Positions 11,940 through 22,345 of a stretch of 64,000 nucleotides of DNA are shown piece after piece. Position numbers and translations under genes: made by a program. The stretch covers positions 36,422,501 to 36,486,500 of the forward strand of contig NC_133157.1 in assembly GCF_040802235.1 (NCBI RefSeq), written 5' to 3'. The notes under the pieces are model-generated. The model was given only the letters and a program-made list of their open reading frames with translations. It had not been told where the DNA came from and did not search any database. Origin of the DNA: Manis javanica (taxonomy: Eukaryota; Chordata; Mammalia; Pholidota; Manidae). Within the stretch, counting starts at the first letter, position 1; every line of letters begins with the position of its first letter.

Positions 11940-13960
11940 ATGGCAATAAGTACATACTTATCGATAATCACCCTAAATGTAAATGGTCTGATTGCACCAA
12001 CCAAAAGGCATAGAGTCACTGAATGGATAAAAACACAAGACCCATCTATATGCTGCTTACAAGAGACTCACTTCAAACCCAAAGATATAGACAGACTGAA
12101 AGTAAAGGGACGGAAAAACATATTTCATGCAACTAACACAGAAAAAAAAGCAGGAGCTGCAGTACTTCTATCAGACAAAATAGACTTCCAAAACAAAGAA
12201 AGTAACAAGAGACAAAGAAGGACATTACATACTGATAAAAGAGTCAGTCCAACAAGAGGACATAACTATTATAAATATCTATGAACCTATGTGAAACAAA
12301 TACTAACAGAATTTAAGGGAGAAATAGAATCCACACTGAATAGACAGTGGCACTGAAAAACATATTAGAACAGATGGACCTAACAGACATCTACAGAACA
12401 CTCCATTCAAAAGCAACAGGATACACATTTTTCTCAAGTGCACATGGAACATTTTCAAGAATAGATCATATACAGGCCACAAAAAGAACCTCAGTAAATT
12501 CAAAAAGATTGAAATTATACCAACCAGGTTCTCAGATCACAAAGGTATGAAACTAGAAATAAACTACACAAAGGAAATGAAAAAGCCCACAAACACATGG
12601 AGGCTTAGTAACATGCACCTAAATAATCAATGGATCAATGACCAAATAAAAACACAGATCAAGTAATATATGGAAACAAACAACAACAATAATTCAACAC
12701 CACAAAAATCTGTGGGACACAGTGAAGGCCCTGTTAAGAGGGAAATACATTGCAATACAGGCCTACCTCGGGAAAGAAGAACAATCCCAAATGAACAGTC
12801 TAAATTCACAACTAATGAAACTAGAAAAGAAGAACAAATGAGGCCCAAAGTCAGTAGAAGGAGGGACATAATAAAGATTAGAGCAGAAATAAATAAAATG
12901 CAGAAGAATAAAACAATAGACAGAATCAATGAAAGCAGGAGCTGGGTCTTTGAGAAAACAAACAAAATAGATAAACCCCTAGAGGCCAGACTTATCAAAA
13001 AATAAAGAGAGTCTACATAAACAGAATCAGAAATGAAAAAGGAAAAATCACATGGACACCACAGAGATACAAAGAATTATGAGAGAATACTATGAAAAAT
13101 TATATGCTAACAAACTGAATAACCTAGAAGAAATGGACAACTTTCTAGAAAAATACAACTTTCCAAGGCAGACCCAGGAAGAAAACAGAAAATCTTAATA
13201 GACCAATTGCCACCAAAGAAATTGAACTGGCAATGAAAAAACTACCTAAGAACAAAACACCTGAACCAGATGGTTTCACTGCTGAATTTTATCAAACATT
13301 TAGTGAAGACCTAATACCCATCCTCCTTAAAGTTTTCCAAAAAGTGGAAGAGGAGGGAATACTCCCAAACTCATTCTATGAGGCCAACATCACTGTAATA
13401 CCAAAACCAGGCAAAGACACCACAAAAAAAGAAAATTACAGACCAATATCCCTGATGGATATAGATGCAAAACTACTCAACAAAATATTAGCAAACCGAA
13501 TTAAAAAATACATCAAAAAGATCATCCATCATGATCAAGTGGGATTCATCCCAGGGATGCAAGGATGGTACAACATTCGAAAATCCATCAACATCATCCA
13601 CAACACCAACAAAAAGGACAAAAACCATATGATCATCTCCATAGATGCTGAAAAAGCATTTGATAAAATTCAACATCCATTCATGATAAAAACTCTCTCA
13701 ACAAAATGGATATAGACGGCAAATACCTCAACATAATAAAGGCCAGATATGACAAACCCACAGCCAAAATTATACTTGACAGCGAGAAGCTGAAAGCTTT
13801 TCCTTTAAGATCAGGAACAAAACAAGGATGCCCACTCTCCCCACTTTTATTCAACATAGTTCTGGAGGTCCTAGCCACGGAAATCAGTCAAAACAAAGAA
13901 ATACAAGGCATCCATCCACATTGGCAAGGAAGAAGTCAAACTTCCCTGCTTGCAGAGACA
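11940..13960 (+). pseudogene. Truncated, decayed L1 ORF2 of L1-D
   Basis: Endonuclease motifs are visible from about 11940 ('ISTYLSIITLNVNGLIAP', then 'CCLQETHFKPKD'). The linker and reverse transcriptase entry follow, with '[21 protein letters not shown]' near 13250 and '[19 protein letters not shown]' near 13550. The fingers block '[15 protein letters not shown]' lies near 13800. The coding sequence is cut off by the internal deletion before the FADD catalytic motif, so no polymerase could be made. Several frameshifts are also present. Confidence 0.85.
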
Positions 13961-14169
13961 CGGGGAAGGTAGTATAGCACAGAAAAGACAAGTAGTGACT
14001 CTATGCATCTTACTATGCTGATGGACAGTGACTGTAAAGGAGTATGTGGTGGGGACTTAATAATAGGGGGAATAGGAGGAGTATAGTAACTATAATGTTG
14101 TTCATGCAATTGTACATTAATGATAGCAAAATTAAGAAAAGAACAAAAAAAAATTAAAAAAATAAAAAC

Positions 14170-15856
14170 AACCTTCCCTCACCAGGCATTAAGCTATCTC
14201 TGTTGACCATTTTGTGTCTTGAGGAGCACAGCTCTCCTGGTGCCACCCCCACTGGCTGTGGGAACCCTGAGTCCTGTGGCCAGCCAACGCCTGTCACTGT
14301 CTTATGACTGTCGGCTAAAATTCTGAAAGCAAAAGCAAATCATGAATGCATGGTGCATGGGTTTACCTGGAAGGAGACACCAGTTTTTTTTCTTACTTTC
14401 ATTTTAAACCATCTTATATCTATCTCAAGAAATTATGTGTTTTGAGAAATACCAATAAAGAATTGACAAAAAGCTGATCAGAGGCTGAAGTGGGTAACAT
14501 TCTGTTAATATAAAAATCATGGAGAGGAGCCCTATGTCTATTTTGAACAGACTTTGTAACAATACCCATGTAGTCTCAGCAAATGTAAGTGACTAAGGCT
14601 ATTCAGGTAAAAGTGAAAGGAAACTGACATGGAAAATATGATAACATGCTATTTAGGCACCTATAAATACTTCATTTTACACCACTTTTGAATATCCTCT
14701 TAGTATTTTTTAAATATTGTTTTTATTAGTAGGACATTGCTTTTTCTACTCTTGTTAGATGACTATTGGCCAAATATATAAATAATATCTATTGGAAAAG
14801 TGCTGAATTGTTAGCCTCTCTGGAGGGTCCCACAAATCTCAGTCCAGGACAACTTTCAGCAAAATAAATTTTTCTTATCTCCCACCAGAGGAATTGACAC
14901 AGGGTCAGAAAAAATGTTTGATGGGGAGCCAGTGAGAACATGAGCAGAGATTTTCAGAAGGTCTGTGCCAGGTCACAGGACAGCAGCTGTCACCAGCGTC
15001 AGTTGAAGATGTGTGGAAAAGACCGACAAGAGTACATTCACTGGAATTCTCTAATGGCAGGTTCACCTGTGGGGAAAGGTGGGCATTTGCAGACACAGGA
15101 CACCTGAGAGGTCTGAGCATGCAAATGTACGGATGAAGCTGCTTCCTTAACTTGACTCTTCAAGAGCATAAGTCATTGGCTTAATTAACATTTGAAAGGA
15201 AATGTTATATTACAGGGATAATCTTGATGAATACACATTTCTGGGAATAAAACTTCATGTATACAAGGGTTGGGGGTAAATCCTGATCCTCTAAACGATG
15301 AATTAATATCCATCCCTGAGGAGCAGAGCTGGATTAAGACATTTAGAAGCCCAAAACTAACACCACCAGCTTATACCAACTTCAGTGAAAATAATTATTG
15401 TTTTTCACGGATTGACTGTGAATAGTGTCATAATGATGTTAACACTGAATTCGTAGATAACCCAAATTACAGTTTAACTCTGCTGGGTGCATGGGAAATG
15501 TATGATGAGAGTAGAGGGAGGGAAGACACATAAAGATAAAAACAAAAACAAAAATGTATTATATAAAAGGTAAACATTCTCAGATTTCAAAAACAGCCAT
15601 ACTTTAAAATTTGTGATAAGAAAAAAACCAAAAAGAAATACATAAAAAATATTTAAACTGGCTGCCTCTAGGTAATACTGGAAATAATCCATAAAAATAT
15701 TCTATGGTTTCTGAACATGCTATGGAAAACAGGCATCATTTTATAATTCTTTTAAAGCTTTAAAAGTTTTAGTTCTCCAGCATGACTTGGGGAATGAAGT
15801 ATTCTGGTTAATGTTCTAGCTAATGGAGAGTTACAATTATAAAATATATGGATCAA
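14170..15856. other. No recognisable gene; mostly unassigned sequence
   Basis: I see no exon-like, RNA gene or clear repeat structure here. The segment near 15590-15700 has the A-rich look of an old L1 tail, but I cannot support a call. Confidence 0.4.
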
Positions 15857-17572
15857 ATGGAAACTCATCCCATGCTCCTGGCTAAGAAGAATTAATATCA
15901 TCAAAATGGCCATCCTGCCCAAAGCAATATACAGATTTAATGTAATCCCTATCAAATTACCAACAGAATTCTTCAACGAACTGGAAGAAATAGTTCAAAA
16001 ATTCATATGGAACAACCAAAGACCCAAAATAGCCAAAGCAATCCTGAGAAGGAAGAATAAAGTGGGAGGGATATCGCTGCCCAACTTCAAGCTCTACTAC
16101 AAAGCCACAGTAATCAAGACAATTTGGTACTGGCACAAGAACAGAGCCACAGACCAGTGGAATAGAAGAGAGATTCCAAACATTAACTCAAACATATATG
16201 GTCAATTAATATTCAATAAAGGAGCCATGGACATACAATGGGGAAATGACAGCCTCTTCAACAACTGGTTGGCAAAACTGGACAGCTACATGTAAGAGAA
16301 TGAAACTGCATCACTGTCTAACCCCATACACAAAAGTAAATTCGAAATGGATCAAAGACCTGAATGTAAGTCATGAAACCATAAAACTCTTGGAAAAAAA
16401 CATAGGCAAAAATCTCTTACACATAAATATGACCGACTTCTTCATGAACATATCTCCCTAGGTGAGGGAAACAAAAGCAAAAATGAACAAATGGCACTAT
16501 ATCAAGCTGAAAACCTGTACAGCAAAGGACACCATCAATAGAACAAAAAGGCATCCTACAGTATGGGAGAATATATTCATAAATGAGAGATCCGATAAAG
16601 GGCTGACATCCAAAATATGTAAAGAGCTCACACACCTCAACAAACAAAAAGCAAACAATCCAATTAAAAAATGGGCAGAGAAGCTGAACAGACAGTTCTC
16701 TAAAGAAGAAATTCAATGGCCAACAGACACATGAAAAGATGCTCCATATGGCTAATCATCAGAGAAATGCAAATTAAAACCATAATGAGATATCACCTCA
16801 TACCAGTTAGAATGGCCAACATCCAAAAGACAAACAACAAATGTTGGCAAGGCTGTGGAGAAAAGGGAACCCTCCTACACTGCTACTGGGAACGTAATTT
16901 AGTTCAACCATTGTGGAAAGCAATATGGAGATTCCTCAAAATAGAAATACCATTTGACCCAGGAATTCCACTTCTAGGAATTTATCCTAAGAATGCAGCA
17001 GCCCACTTTGAAAAAGACAGATGCACCCCTATGTTTGTCGCTGCACTATTTACAATAGCCAAGAAATGGAAGCGACCTAAATGTCCATCAGTAGATGAAT
17101 GGATAAAGATGTGGTACATATACACAATGGAATATTATTCAGCCATAAGAAGAAAACAAATCCTACCATTTGCAACAACATGAATGGAGCTAGAGAGTAT
17201 TATGCTCAGTGAAATAAGCCAGGTGGAGAGAGACAGGTACCAAATGATTTCACTCATATGTGGAGTATAAGAACAAAGAAAAACTGAAGGAACAAAACAG
17301 CAGCACCATTACAGAACCCAAGAATGGACTAACAGTTACCAAAGGGAAAGGGACTGAGGAGGATGGGTGGGAAGGGATGGATAAGGGCGGGGAAAAAGAA
17401 AGGGGGCATTACAATTAGCATGTGTAATGTGGTGGGGGGCACGGAGAGGGTTGTGCAACACAGAGAAGACAAGTAATGATTCTACAGCATCTTACTACGC
17501 TGATGGACAGTGACTGTAATGGGGTTTGTGGGGGGGGACTTGGTGGAGGGGTTGCCTAGTAAAAAAAAAAAA

Positions 17573-17597
<25 letters not shown>
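15857..17597 (+). mobile_element. L1-E: 5'-truncated LINE-1 with AT-microsatellite tail
   Basis: The element starts inside ORF2 at 'atggaaactcatcccatgct' and reads through the C-terminal ORF2 region (15906-17183 in shifted frames, including the cysteine motif with '[14 protein letters not shown]'). It ends with a 3' UTR, a short poly(A) near 17562 and a (TA)n run. The 13 bp 'atatatggatcaa' at 15844-15856 and 17598-17610 is the target-site duplication. ORF2 carries frameshifts near 16250, 16490 and 16720. Confidence 0.88.

Positions 17598-17603
<6 letters not shown>
17574..17603. repeat. (TA)n microsatellite
   Basis: A run of TA dinucleotides directly follows the poly(A) tail of L1-E. Part of it may derive from the duplicated AT-rich target. 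Confidence 0.85.
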
Positions 17604-17977
17604 GGATCAATTTTCAAAGAGCCATATTGAAAATGACTTAACCTTTTTATATATGCAGAAGACATTTCATAGGCTCTTACAGGCTTAAGGGTCATGATAT
17701 ACATAAGCCACAATCCCAGAATGAGCCTTCTCAAACCCAGAAGCAAGATTCTTAGCAGCCTAAACCTTCCTACATAGGCACATACCAGAAATGTATTTTT
17801 CTAATCTCTGTTGGCAAAGAAGCAGTATCTAAGCATCCAACAATGAGAGTTGTGAATATGCTCACAGAGAGCTAGAAGAAATGAGCATTTTCATCTATGT
17901 CCCTAATATTTATCGATATTATGGAGTATCAGCTCTTTGAAGCAGCTGTTTTTGAAAGGTAAATGGCTTGACAAAGC

Positions 17978-18947
17978 AAAACTAAAGGAATAAATATTGC
18001 AGCACTATTTACAATAGCCAAGACATGGAAGCAACCTAAGTGTCCATCAGTAAATGAATGGATAAAGAAGATGTGGTACATATACACAATGGAATACTAT
18101 TCAGCCATAAGAAAAAAATAAATCCTGCCACATTTGTAACAACATGGATGGAGCTACAGGGTATTATGCTCAGTGAAATAAGACAGGCAGAGAAAGACAA
18201 GTACCAAATCATTTCATTCATCTGTGGAGTGTAACCACAAAGAAAAAACTGAAGGAACAAAACAGCAGCAGACTCACAGAACCCAGGAATGGACTAACAG
18301 TTACCAAAGGGAAAGGGACTGGGGAAGATAGGTGGGAAGGGAGGGATAAGGGGAATAAGGGGCATTACGATTAGCACACATACTGTGGGGGGGGTCACAG
18401 GGAAGGCACTATAGCACAGGGAAGGCAATATAGCACAGAGAACACAAGTAGTGACTCTACAGCATCTTACTACGCTGATGGACAGTGACTGTAAGGGGGT
18501 ATGTGGTGAGGTCTTGATAATGGGGGCAATCTAGTAACCACAATGTTGGTCATGAAATTGTGTATTAATGACACCAAAGAAAAAAAGATACTTGGATGGC
18601 AAAAAAAAAAAAAACTGAAGGAACAAAACAAAACAGCAGCAGACTCACAGACTCCAAGAAGGGACTAGCAATAACCAAAAGGGAAGAGGTTTGGGAGGAT
18701 GGATGGGGAGGAAGGGCAAAAGGGATTAAGGGGCACTATAACTAGCACTCACAATATAGGTAGATCACAGGGAAGGCAGTATAGCACAGAGAAGACAAGT
18801 AATGACTCTATAGCATCTTACTACACTGATGGACAGTGACTGTAATGGTGGGGGGGACTTGATAATATGGATGAAATGTTGAAACCACAATGTCGCTCAT
18901 GTGAAACCTTCATAAGATTATATACCAATGATACCTTAATTTAAAAG
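17978..18947 (+). mobile_element. L1-F: two L1 3' ends in tandem within one target-site duplication
   Basis: About 17990-18600 is a plus-strand L1 3' end: the last ORF2 codons, then the 3' UTR with G-rich blocks. A poly(A) run at 18601-18614 is followed immediately by a second, diverged L1 3' UTR (18615-18945). The imperfect repeat containing 'aaggtaaatggcttg' at 17957-17977 and 18948-18968 flanks the pair as a unit. No duplication is seen between the two halves. This could be an L1 with a transduced L1 tail or a later insertion into the first tail. Confidence 0.75.
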
Positions 18948-19089
18948 AAGGTAAATGGCTTGGGAAAGACTACTTGAGCTTCTAATTTAATAAATAAGCT
19001 TGCAAATAACCCCAAGAACAAGCTAACATCAGGAATGTCTTAAGAAGTTCTACCAAATTTAAATTGATTCTTTATGGGGTTTTTATAAA

Positions 19090-19345
19090 GGTCCAACCAA
19101 AAGACAGACAACAGAATGGGAGAATATAATTGCAAATCACATATCTGATAAGGGACCTGTATCAAGAACATACGAATAACTCTTCAACTCAATAATAAAA
19201 AGACAATCCAACTGGTAAAATGATTTGGGCAAAAGGATTTGAGTAGTCCATTCTCCAAAGAAGATAAACAAATGACCAAGAAGGACATAAATGATGTTCA
19301 CCATATTCATTAGGGAAATGCAAATCAAAACTCTCCTTCCTATCC
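19090..19345 (+). mobile_element. Old L1M ORF2 fragment
   Basis: The sequence from 'gacagacaacagaatggga' to 'gaaatgcaaatcaaaactc' follows the C-terminal ORF2 segment of older L1 families. It is highly diverged. Confidence 0.6.
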
Positions 19346-19486
19346 ACCACCCATGTTAAAGCATGCATATTATCTGAAACAAAGCAAAATCTCTATTTAA
19401 GAATAGCAAATCAGCATTAAAATGTAGTACCCCTTATTACTTAAAAAAAAAAGGTGTAAATTCTTTCTCTCTCTTTTTTTTTTAAC

Positions 19487-19910
19487 AGCAGAGCGAGGCT
19501 TTAATGATGGTCTTGCAAGATCAGGTGTCTGTTTGGCAGGCACACCTGGGGCAGTTGGCACAAGTAATTTATTCCCTAGTATGCAAGTCCCTCCCCTGGT
19601 TCCTCATTGGCTGAGTACTACAGCATTCACATTCTTTCCTGGACATTGCCTAGGCCAGTTATATCCATATTAGGCTTTCCCTTACATTTGTCTTAATTTT
19701 ACTGGTTTAAAACTTCTTTCTCTTCTCCAACAAGTACAGCCAGGTCCTTATCAATTCCCCACCCCACCCCCACTCTCAGCGTGAGCAACTTCCTGGCATA
19801 TTTTCCACCAAGTGGTCCTTTGTTAATACCTTACTGTTAAAAGTTTAAACCACCTGATGGGAATAAATCACATTTAGGTTTTATGCTTTTTCTAATAGTT
19901 CCCCCTTTTC
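19487..19910 (-). other. 3' U3-R of the retroviral retrocopy
   Basis: A purine tract ('aagaaaaggggga' on the minus strand, about 19898-19910) precedes U3. U3 holds a CCAAT element near 19605 and an AT-rich TATA-like site near 19570. The terminal R carries 'attaaa', a usable poly(A) signal, about 20 bases before the poly(A) run. Confidence 0.65.
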
Positions 19911-20059
19911 TTATTTAAGAATTCCTGATTTTATTCCCAGTAATGTCTTTTCAACTCACACTTGGTCCTTTTTCAAACTTCTCTAATAGATTTTTACTCT
20001 CTTCTTCATAGTCAAATTTACCTTCTAATAACAGAAGATTATTTTGGGTGTATGTCATA

Positions 20060-21780
20060 GGTATTTGTTTATGGATGCCTCTGAGTCAGGCCTCTCAAAC
20101 AAGGGATTATACAGCATCTTACAGCAGTTACAACTCCTGCAACCATAACAAGGGATGTTAAAACAGATGCAACCATACCTTTCCACTTTCCAAACCATCC
20201 TTCTAAGCAGTCTGTAAAAGGGCCACTGATGCCAGAGTTAGCAGCTAATTCATTAGCTAAAGTGGTGAGTCCCTATAGGGCTTTAGCAATAGCACCATCA
20301 GGGGCAGTGTTAACTGGAGTAAAAGTATATTTTCCTCCCATAACAGATTCCTCCTTTTTTCTGCCAACATCACATCTAATGCTACCCTATTTTCCCAAGC
20401 CATCCTGCTGGTAGTATCTAATTGGCTAGCTACTCCTTGAAGAGCATCCCTGGCATAGTTAATAAACCTTTGTTGATTATAGTAAATGTAACTGACCCAA
20501 TTTACATTTTTATTGATGGTGGACCACCAAAATAGTGCTGATTCAAACCCTGCAGCTATTTGGTTACTAGCTTTAAATTCATTAGGGACTCCTGTTGAGT
20601 CAATGTATACATTCAAATCAAAGGATCCTTGTAATGATCTGCAATTTCTAGGAAAAATTTCTTTTTCATTGGGTGTGGAGAGAAATGTCAGGGTAAATGG
20701 AATAGCCAATTGGACTAAAGCACAAGTCCCAGTCCCATTGGATGGCAATGAATTGCACAGGTTTCTTTCCACAGTACAACCAAACATCTGCTCAGGGGAT
20801 GTGTAATTTCGAGAAAGTTGCCCTCTTTAGAGACATTCAGGACATGGGCACAAGTCAGTAAGTTCCCCACAGGAGCTGTGAAACCTTCCCCTTGCCTACA
20901 GAGGCATGAGGAGTGATTCATTTTCCCTATGGAAAAAGAGGGGATTGCCCTCAGCTCTGACTTCTTTAGTGCAGGAAAGAGTAGAGACAAGCTTTTCCAA
21001 GTCTCATTTCCCCAAGCATCCTTGTCCTGACATAGAGCCAACATGCAATTCATCACAGTGTGGTCTGTATCCCAGCTAAGAGGGAACAGGACCACCTGTG
21101 CCTGTGGCCTTCCAGGAGCACATGCATAAACAATTGCTTTTGTTCAAAATTAGTACTGAAATTTGACCCATTTTACCCAGGCATTGTGTCTCCATAACCT
21201 GTCTCAATTTCAAGATCCTTTACCTCTGTTCTAGTAACTAGTTTAGGGTCATTACAGGGAAACTCTGGCTCTTTATCTACCTCAGGATTGGGGGTGGTCA
21301 CTATGGGTGAAGTCTTGTCCTCGATTAAATTAAGGCCAAACCTTCCCACGGGATCTATTCCAGTAACACATACATCGAGTAGTTAACAAGAGGGGGTTAC
21401 ATTGTCTGTCCTGGTAATTATCAGGAGGAATACCTTTAGCCAAGTGGACCTTTCCTTTTAAAGGTTTCCCTGTTGCATGAGGGGCTGTCCATCTTTGAAA
21501 CTGGGTGCTCCACCCTGAACATGGGGAAACATTTGTCCATTTAGAACAGAGATACTTATTATCTCCAGAACCTGACAAACATCAAACCTACTAGTTTGGG
21601 GGACCTGATGTTTTTGTAATATTGATCACCAGTTTGACAGGATAACCAGGAGTTTTTCCCATTCTAGGGTTCCCTGTGACTTGTCTGTAAAATATAGAGT
21701 TAGAAAGATAAAAGTTAACATTTTTAGGTTCCTTTTAGTTCTAGCCCTAAGGGTTGGTTAGCTACCTAGGACACTTTTCA
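20060..21780 (-). pseudogene. Broken retroviral env (SU and TM)
   Basis: The minus strand carries a degraded envelope gene. The surface-subunit part (about 20800-21700) is cut by several stops and frameshifts. The transmembrane part is clearer: a long stretch at 20257-20787 contains the heptad-rich segment with 'TSRMAWENR' and 'LAEK'. Then come a broken disulfide-loop region, an 'NTAPDG' motif, a tryptophan-containing pre-membrane segment and a hydrophobic anchor (about 20110-20200). The family relation to gammaretrovirus-type Env is inferred from these motifs and the primer site. There is no intact reading frame, so it is not a syncytin-like captured gene. Confidence 0.8.
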
Positions 21781-21799
21781 ATTCTCTGTTTTGTTTCCA

Positions 21800-21970
21800 G
21801 ATCCCTCAGTTAATTTTTTTATTCTGGTGTAATGAGTCCAACCCTTTTCAGCAGTCCTCAAAGTGGTTTCCATAGTCAGGAGCACTTGGTAGGGGCCTTT
21901 CCAGGTGGGCTGGAGTTGAGATTTCCAGGACCTCACTAACACCAGGTCTCCAGGCTAGAAGCAGTGAGTG
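21800..21970 (-). pseudogene. Integrase C-terminal remnant of the retroviral copy
   Basis: The minus strand reads an 'EPGDLVLVRSWK' segment followed by a 'WKGPYQVLL' stretch, the GPY/F signature of gammaretroviral integrase C-terminal domains. It ends shortly before the env start. It lies directly after the leader with no gag, protease or reverse transcriptase between. A splice acceptor for env normally lies in this part of pol, so the junction fits a spliced RNA. Confidence 0.75.
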
Positions 21971-22218
21971 AAGAACTCAAGTGGGGGAGTCTGGATGAGG
22001 AGTCCTTTAAGCCTTGACTCTTTCACAGAGGTTGCATAGTTGCCACAGTGCCTGCGTTTTCTCCCCTGCGTCGGTCACACTGTCTCCTCACAACAGCCTC
22101 GGGTCTTCTCTCAGCTTCTGTGCAAAAGTGAAACGCCCAGACAGAGTGGGCTGCTGAAAGCCGGGCAGGACATGTCTTCCCACTCCACTTGGGCCTCCAC
22201 CTCGCAAAGGCCAGAGGA

Positions 22219-22340
22219 TCCCAAACGAGCCCCCAAATTTTGAGAAACACACTCACTGGTCCAAACTCAGAAAGTGGATATGGAGACAAAGAGAACAACA
22301 GAGCAAGGCTTCAATGACAGTCTTGCAAGATCGGGTGTCT
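22219..22340 (-). other. Retroviral R-U5 and tRNA-Pro type primer-binding site
   Basis: The block 'gcaaggcttcaatgacagtc' (plus-strand view, near 22301) recurs with few changes at 19497-19520, defining R. U5 follows on the minus strand down to about 22239. The minus strand then reads a 'tttgggggctcgtttggga' sequence, which differs from the common gammaretroviral proline-tRNA primer site at two positions (CC to TT). Confidence 0.78.
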
Positions 22341-22345
22341 GGTCA

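Larger units (their letters stand above)
9899..14169 (+). mobile_element. L1-D: LINE-1 with 5' end kept and large internal deletion
   Basis: It starts with an 'agaagatggcggcagg' YY1-type 5' end near 9905, followed by a 5' UTR of about 0.95 kb, then ORF1 and ORF2 remnants. At about 13955-13965 the reverse transcriptase coding sequence just before the FADD motif jumps straight to the L1 3' UTR ('acacggggaaggtagtatagca'). The element then ends in an A-rich tail near 14169. About 2.5 kb (the second half of ORF2 and part of the 3' UTR) is missing compared with L1-J. I could not see a convincing target-site duplication. Confidence 0.82.
19487..22340 (-). mobile_element. Processed retrocopy of a gammaretrovirus-like env RNA
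   Basis: On the minus strand the copy reads R-U5 (22340-22239), a primer-binding site of tRNA-Pro type (about 22238-22219), an untranslated leader, the integrase C-terminal end, a broken env, a polypurine tract (about 19905) and U3. It ends in a second R that stops at poly(A) (19478-19486). It starts at R and ends at R plus poly(A), so it lacks complete LTRs and copies an RNA. The repeat 'aggtgtaaattcttt' / 'aggtataaattcttt' at about 19454 and 22346 is a target-site duplication with one mismatch, next to a TTTT/AAA type site. Gag and most of pol are absent. This is the structure expected of L1-mobilised spliced env mRNA, as known for HERV-W processed copies. Confidence 0.82.

Noticed and set aside
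20257-21095. Long minus-strand env frames that might be a captured, syncytin-like gene
   Set aside because: Stops and frameshifts separate SU and TM, the disulfide-loop region is broken, and the locus is a processed copy without its own complete LTR promoter.
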